From contig CM061242.1 in assembly GCA_030848705.1 (NCBI GenBank), positions 129,590,757 to 129,654,756 on the forward strand: DNA of 64,000 nt, in the 5' to 3' direction. Source of the stretch: Heracleum sosnowskyi. Taxonomy: Eukaryota > Streptophyta > Magnoliopsida > Apiales > Apiaceae. Below, piece after piece: positions 59,412-64,000 of the stretch. The position numbers and the translations under genes are program-made. Every line of letters begins with the position of its first letter. The stretch's first letter is position 1. Under the pieces are notes generated by a model, which searched no databases, was not told where the DNA came from, and saw only the letters and a list, made by a program, of their open reading frames with translations.

Positions 59412-60843
59412 TGTTACGACCAAACTCAACACGCAAGTGCACGTGATCTCAAGTAATACAGATAGTAAGTAAGGTTCGTTCCTACAGGGACTCGTTGTAT
59501 TGTCTAGTTAATTCACTCACCAATGTATGATTATTATTCGATGCTAAAACAAATAACAAATTGGATTTTGTTTACCACTAAAATTTTTCTAAAATTTATA
59601 ACTAATTATCAACTATTCGAACGAAGGGTTATATTGAATTACTTATGCAAATAAAACATGGAATTTTAACTTCATTAAACAATCCATCTATAGTTTCCAA
59701 TTCTCTAGCCTTTTCATGTGATTTATTAATACCTGATCGAACACACAAAACTGATATAAACCAACTTTCGTTGCACAAATACCATCCTAAATAATATCCA
59801 CAATAAAGATAGAAATCACTTAGTCTCCCAATTATGCTTAGTCCCTATATGTCTATAAAGATTGAAAACATAATGGTTGAAGTACAAGCATTCAATTGAT
59901 CACATAGTCGTCATAAAACGGTTAGAGTTACGACACTAATTACGAATGATATTCTCACGCATAAACCTATGCTAGCATGGCAAGTTCTAAACTCTTAAAT
60001 CCACTTTCGCTTCAATAAGAATTAACACACAATTACAGGAGTTAGCTACTCTCCTATAACGAATTAAAACAACCATGATAGGATATCGCATCAATCACAC
60101 TATAGGCATCGAGAAAATTCAACAAATAAACTTCATGAATAAATCCGCTAAAACCCCATGACAACGAGTTAGTTCATAATCAAACTAATCGTCACCATGG
60201 GTTCTAATGTAAACATGATTGAAGAAAACGAATCAATATTGGAATAATTATCAAAGGTTCTAAAGAATACACCCAAACCAAGCATCCACAAGCTAGAAAG
60301 AATACAAGAATAAATTGAAAACTATCTTCTTCCTTGCTTCTTCGTGCTTTAAAACTCCGTAGATAATATGTGGTATATGTTACTCCTGTTCTCTAGGGTT
60401 TTCTTCTCTTTATATAGGCCTCCAGGTGCAAATAAGTCGTACGGAATTGTAATTTGACTTCAACTCGAAAAATCAGCAAATCGGGTTCAAAACAGGAAAT
60501 TTCGTCAGAATGTCTAGCGCTGCCGCGCCACAGTTACATAGGAGAGCGGCGCTGCCGCGCCATAGATTTACTGTTCCGTTTTCATGCGGCGCTGCCGCGC
60601 CATAGGCAAGCTCAAACACGGCGCTGCCGCGCCGTGCCTTCTGTCCAGGAAGACGAATTTTTCCATTTTCTTCGTTTTAGCTCCAAATTGCATTCCGATT
60701 GCTCCGCTTCATTCCCGTTACACCTGTGATAGATATTCCTGCACAATACCCTTAAAAGAGATCAAAAATACCACAACTCGAGTACAAACAATCGTTTTAA
60801 GCCATACGGAAACGTTTTAAGTGAATAAAATACCCACTTATCA
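59412..60843 (-). repeat. 5' LTR of Gypsy element 2
   Basis: 1432 bp; four GC-rich 14-mers as in the other LTR (60516 with one change, 60548, 60588, 60620). Followed by the TSD GGCTC and resumption of the Copia frame. Confidence 0.95.
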
Positions 60844-60848
60844 GGCTC

Positions 60849-63800
60849 ACAAACTGTGTCTCTTCAGCAGTACAATCAATTGTTGGGAATGTATAACAAG
60901 CAACTGGGCAATGAATCTGCTGTTTCTAATTTTTCCCCAGCTGTTGACAAGGATTCTCCTAAGCATGCTTTATTAGCAGGTACTTTATGTCTTTTTTCCA
61001 GTTTTGATAATAACTGGCTAATAGATAGTGGGGCTACAGACCATATATGCCCTAACTTGGAATGTTTTGAACAGTTAGAATCAGTTCAAAACAATGATTG
61101 CTATATAACTGTACCAGATGGTAGAAAAGTTAAAGTTCATCATATAGGGACTGTTAGAATTAGTAATGACATCATCCTGCAAAAGGTGCTTCATGTTCCA
61201 GATTTTCAGTTCAAATTGATTTCGGTACTTAAACTCAGTGCTGATCTTGGTTGTCAAGTTGTCTTTACTAAATCACAATGTTTTCTTCAGGGCCTTTCTC
61301 AGAACAGCCCTCTGATGCTTCTTGGTAGTGCTACATGTGGCTTGTACAGTGTCACAATTCATGGCTCCAAGAAGCATATTCCCCAATCTTCTGTTTCTTC
61401 TAATTCATCCTTTGCCTGTCTGAGTGCTGTGGATAGTGTCAAATTGTGGCATCTACGTCTAGGCCATTTACCTTTTTCTCAAATCAAGCTTGTACTGCCG
61501 CATATTCCTGTCAAAGAATGTATGGATAGTACTATCTGTCAAGTTTGTTCAGCTGCTAAACAGACTAGAAAATCGTTTCCTCTTAGCCATATTAAAACTT
61601 CTTCTGCTTTTGAACTTTTACACATTGATGTATGGGGTCCTTATAGGACAAAATCACTCTCTGGTTGTACCTTGTTTCTTACTATAGTGGATGACTTTAC
61701 TAGGTTTACTTGGGTACATTTACTGAAATTCAAATATGAAGTTCCTGTTATTTTGGAAAATTTCCTGAATTATGTTCATAATCAGTTTCAAGCTAAAGTT
61801 CTATGCATTCGATCTGATAATGCATTAGAATTCAGTGAGGGATTGTCTAAGAAACTATACCAGCAAAGGGGTATTATACATCAAACTAGCTGTGCTTATA
61901 CTCCACAATAAAATGGTGTTGTGGAGAGAAAGCACAGGCATTTACTTGAAACTGCTAGAACTCTTTCTTTTCAATCCAAGATTCCATTAAAATTCTGGGG
62001 TGATGCTATTTTGTGTGCCACATATCTAATTAACAGGATGCCCCTTTCTTCTCTCCAATTTCAGTCTCCATATTTTAAACTGTTTAAAAAGGTACCATCC
62101 TTGGATCATTTAAAAACCTTTGGTTGCCTGTGTTTTGTGTCCACTAATGCTGTCAATAGGTCCAAGTTTGATCCTAGAGCTACGGCTTGTGTTTTTCTTG
62201 GTTACTCTACTACACAGAAAGGTTACAGGGTTTTTGATTTAAAAACTAATTCCTTGTACACCTCTAGGGATGTTCAATTTCAGGAAACTCATTTTCCTTT
62301 CCACATTTTATCCCCATCTTCAACTACATATTCTTCTGATATTTTTTTACCTGTTGTCACTTCTTCTTCTGATGTTATAGATGAGGATAACACTGGTGTC
62401 CCAATTTTTCAACAATCAGAAAGTCAAGATATTCTTAATGATCATTCTCTGAGTGACTCCATTCCAGATTCTACAAATTCTAATACAGTTCATTCTTCTG
62501 ATCTTATAGATATCAGTACCTCCATTCCTATTAGACAGTCTACTAGAGTAAGGAAACAACCTTCATATTTGAGTGATTTTCATTGTCATATGTCGTCTAG
62601 TTCAAATGATCCTTCTTTTTTGCCAAAATTTGTTTCCTCTGAGTCACTACCTCCATCTCATCATGCTCTATTATCTGCTCACTTAGTCATTTCTGAACCT
62701 AAAAACTACTATGAAGCCTCAAAACATCCTCTTTGGATTGAGGCTATGAAAAAGGAAATTTCTGCTTTATAGTTGAATCAAACCTGGGATTTAGTTGTTT
62801 TACCACCAGCAAAGAAGCCTATTGGTAGTAAATGGGTGTATAAGGTCAAGCTTCATGCAGATGGTACATTAGAAAGATGCAAAGAACGTCTTGTAGCCAA
62901 GGGATATAACCAAAGGTATGGAATTGATTATGAAGAAACGTTTTCTCCTGTCATTAAAATGAAGTCTGTTCGTTGTTTGATAGCCTTAGCAGCAAGTAAG
63001 AAATGGGGCTTATTCCAGTTAGATGTTAATAATGCATTCTTGCATGGAGATTTAAGTGAAGAAGTTTACATGTTAGTACCTGAAGGCATGGATAATCCTA
63101 ATAATATGGTTTGCAGACTTCGGAAATCTATCTATGGACTAAAACAATCTTCCAGAAAATGGTTTGAAAAGTTGGCAGCAGAACTGATAGATCAAGGGTT
63201 CTCACAATCCCACAGTGATGCCAGTTTATTTCTATATAAGACTACTACTGATATTACAATCCTTGCCGTATATGTTGATGATATAGTTGTCACCGGCAGT
63301 AATGTCTCTCATATCAATCATATCAAAGCACATTTACATAATGTGTTTGGGATTAAGGACCTGGGGTTGCTGCACTACTTTCTTGGTATAGAAGTATCAT
63401 ACATACCTCAAGGAGTTGTACTCAGTCAAAAGAAATTTACAAATGAATTGCTTGATGCTTGTACTGATATTGATCTTTCAAAGAAGGCTGTGACTCCTTT
63501 ACCCCTGAACATCAAGCTTCAGGCTAATGATGGGGAACTCTTGTCAAGTCCAGATTTATACAGGTCTTTACTTGGTAAACTTAATTTCCTGACAAACACA
63601 AGACCTGATCTCTGCTATTCAGTTCAAGCCTTAAGTCAGTTCATGCAGAAGCCTAGAACATCACATTTAGCTGCTCTTCATCATACTCTTCGATATGTAT
63701 GTCATTCTGCAGGACAAGGAATTTTATTAAATGGATCTACACAACTGGTGTTACAGGCTTATTCTGATTCAGACTGGGCTTCATGCCCAGACACACGACG

Positions 63801-64000
63801 ATCAGTTACTGGGTATATTTTGATGCTTGGAAGCTCACCAGTTTCTTGGAAATCTAAGAAGCAATCTACTGTTTCTAGGTCTAGCTCCGAGGCTGAGTAT
63901 CGAGCTATGGCCACTGCAGCTTCTGAGGTTACTTGGATGGTCAGGTTATTACAAGAAATTGGATTGGATAAATTGACTCCTGTCACATTACATTGCGATA
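60849..64000 (+). pseudogene. Copia pol: protease, integrase, RT, RNase H
   Basis: Continues the gag frame. Protease WLIDSGATDHICPN; pre-integrase finger LWHLRLGHL...CQVCSAAK; integrase D in HIDVWGPY, D in RSDNALEF, E in VVERKHRHLLETAR; reverse transcriptase NAFLHGDLSEEVYM and YVDDIVVTG; RNase H YSDSDWASCPDTRRSVTGYI and SRSSSEAEYRAMA, cut by the window edge. Two in-frame stops, TAA at 61909-61911 (before NGVVER) and TAG at 62770-62772 (before LNQTWDLV), fall where relatives usually have Gln; both fit single C-to-T changes. The frame is otherwise intact. Confidence 0.9.

Larger units (their letters stand above)
52276..60843 (-). mobile_element. Athila/Tat-type Gypsy element lacking integrase, very young
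   Basis: 8568 bp inserted in the Copia gag-pol, TSD GGCTC (52271-52275 and 60844-60848). LTRs are 1432 bp each and by eye differ at about four sites, all transitions (~0.3%). Same tRNA-Asp-type primer-binding site and same 3' hairpin/PPT organisation as Gypsy element 1, but a different family by sequence. Its gag start is cut by a stop, pol is out of frame with gag, and pol ends just after RNase H with no integrase. So it was most likely mobilised in trans, or its coding decay came after insertion. Confidence 0.95.
50611..64000 (+). mobile_element. Copia-type LTR retrotransposon, 3' end beyond the window
   Basis: A 5' LTR (about 50611-50829), tRNA-Met primer-binding site, gag, then protease, integrase, RT and RNase H in Copia order. 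It is opposite in orientation to the P450 gene and lies in its presumed intron. Gypsy element 2 is inserted in the gag-pol region. Without that insertion at least 4.8 kb of this element is present. The 3' LTR is not in the window. Confidence 0.9.

Noticed and set aside
1..64000. CRISPR arrays, operons, rRNA or complete tRNA genes
   Set aside because: None seen; the tandem arrays lack spacer-repeat structure and the gene organisation is that of a plant nucleus.

Overview
The window is nuclear DNA from a flowering plant, most likely a eudicot with a transposon-rich genome. Genes have plant-style introns (GT-AG, AT-rich), intergenic DNA is AT-rich, and every major plant transposon class is present. 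I cannot name the species. The host genes, all on the minus strand, are: (1) a five-exon gene (59-5966) for a 1432-aa proline- and SR-rich protein with one CCCH zinc finger and a C-terminal domain resembling the RNA polymerase II CTD-binding SRI/SCAF1-PHRF1 type; (2) an eleven-exon kelch beta-propeller gene (14405-22816, 585 aa) whose first six exons each encode one kelch blade; (3) the second exon of a CYP78A-type cytochrome P450 (49694-50299), whose first exon is not in the window. The exon chains of (1) and (2) were assembled by hand; both close on a stop codon with total length divisible by three.

Between genes 1 and 2 (7.1-14.4 kb) lies AT-rich DNA with degenerate tandem arrays, a 346-bp Mutator-like element with a 9-bp target-site duplication (TSD), a Tourist-like MITE flanked by TAA, and Helitron-like ends. 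The last large intron of the kelch gene holds a 1.1-kb internally duplicated DNA transposon.

From 23.6 to 45.5 kb is a nested block. A decayed gene relic, a Copia gag relic and a GAGCTC-rich repeat lead into a CACTA (En/Spm) transposon with a TNP2-like transposase and a TNPA-like second gene; its right terminus, ending in the CACTA inverted repeat, is at 45499. A 10,952-bp Athila/Tat-type Gypsy retrotransposon (27983-38934, TSD GTCCA) sits inside the transposase and has an open 1772-aa gag-pol. A 645-bp TRIM (42745-43389, TSD CCTAG) sits inside the second gene.

From 45.9 to 49.7 kb is a tandem duplication of about 590 bp. Its first copy carries a 2.6-kb Helitron (46376-48967) and its second copy preserves the empty site, so the Helitron ends are known to the base. 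A Copia element then begins upstream of CYP78A exon 2, within what should be its intron, and runs past the window end. It is interrupted by a second, very young Athila-type element on the minus strand (52276-60843, TSD GGCTC) that has lost its integrase.

The most interesting signal is non-coding. Both Athila-type elements carry hairpin-plus-polypurine modules (a 5-8 bp stem, often with an AGGA loop, then TTAAGT(G/T)TGGGG) next to the 3' LTR and again internally, with stems that change sequence but keep pairing. Just upstream of the 3' module both carry a conserved block of about 115 nt with three further hairpins. This looks like a conserved RNA structure in the 3' untranslated region of these retrotransposons.
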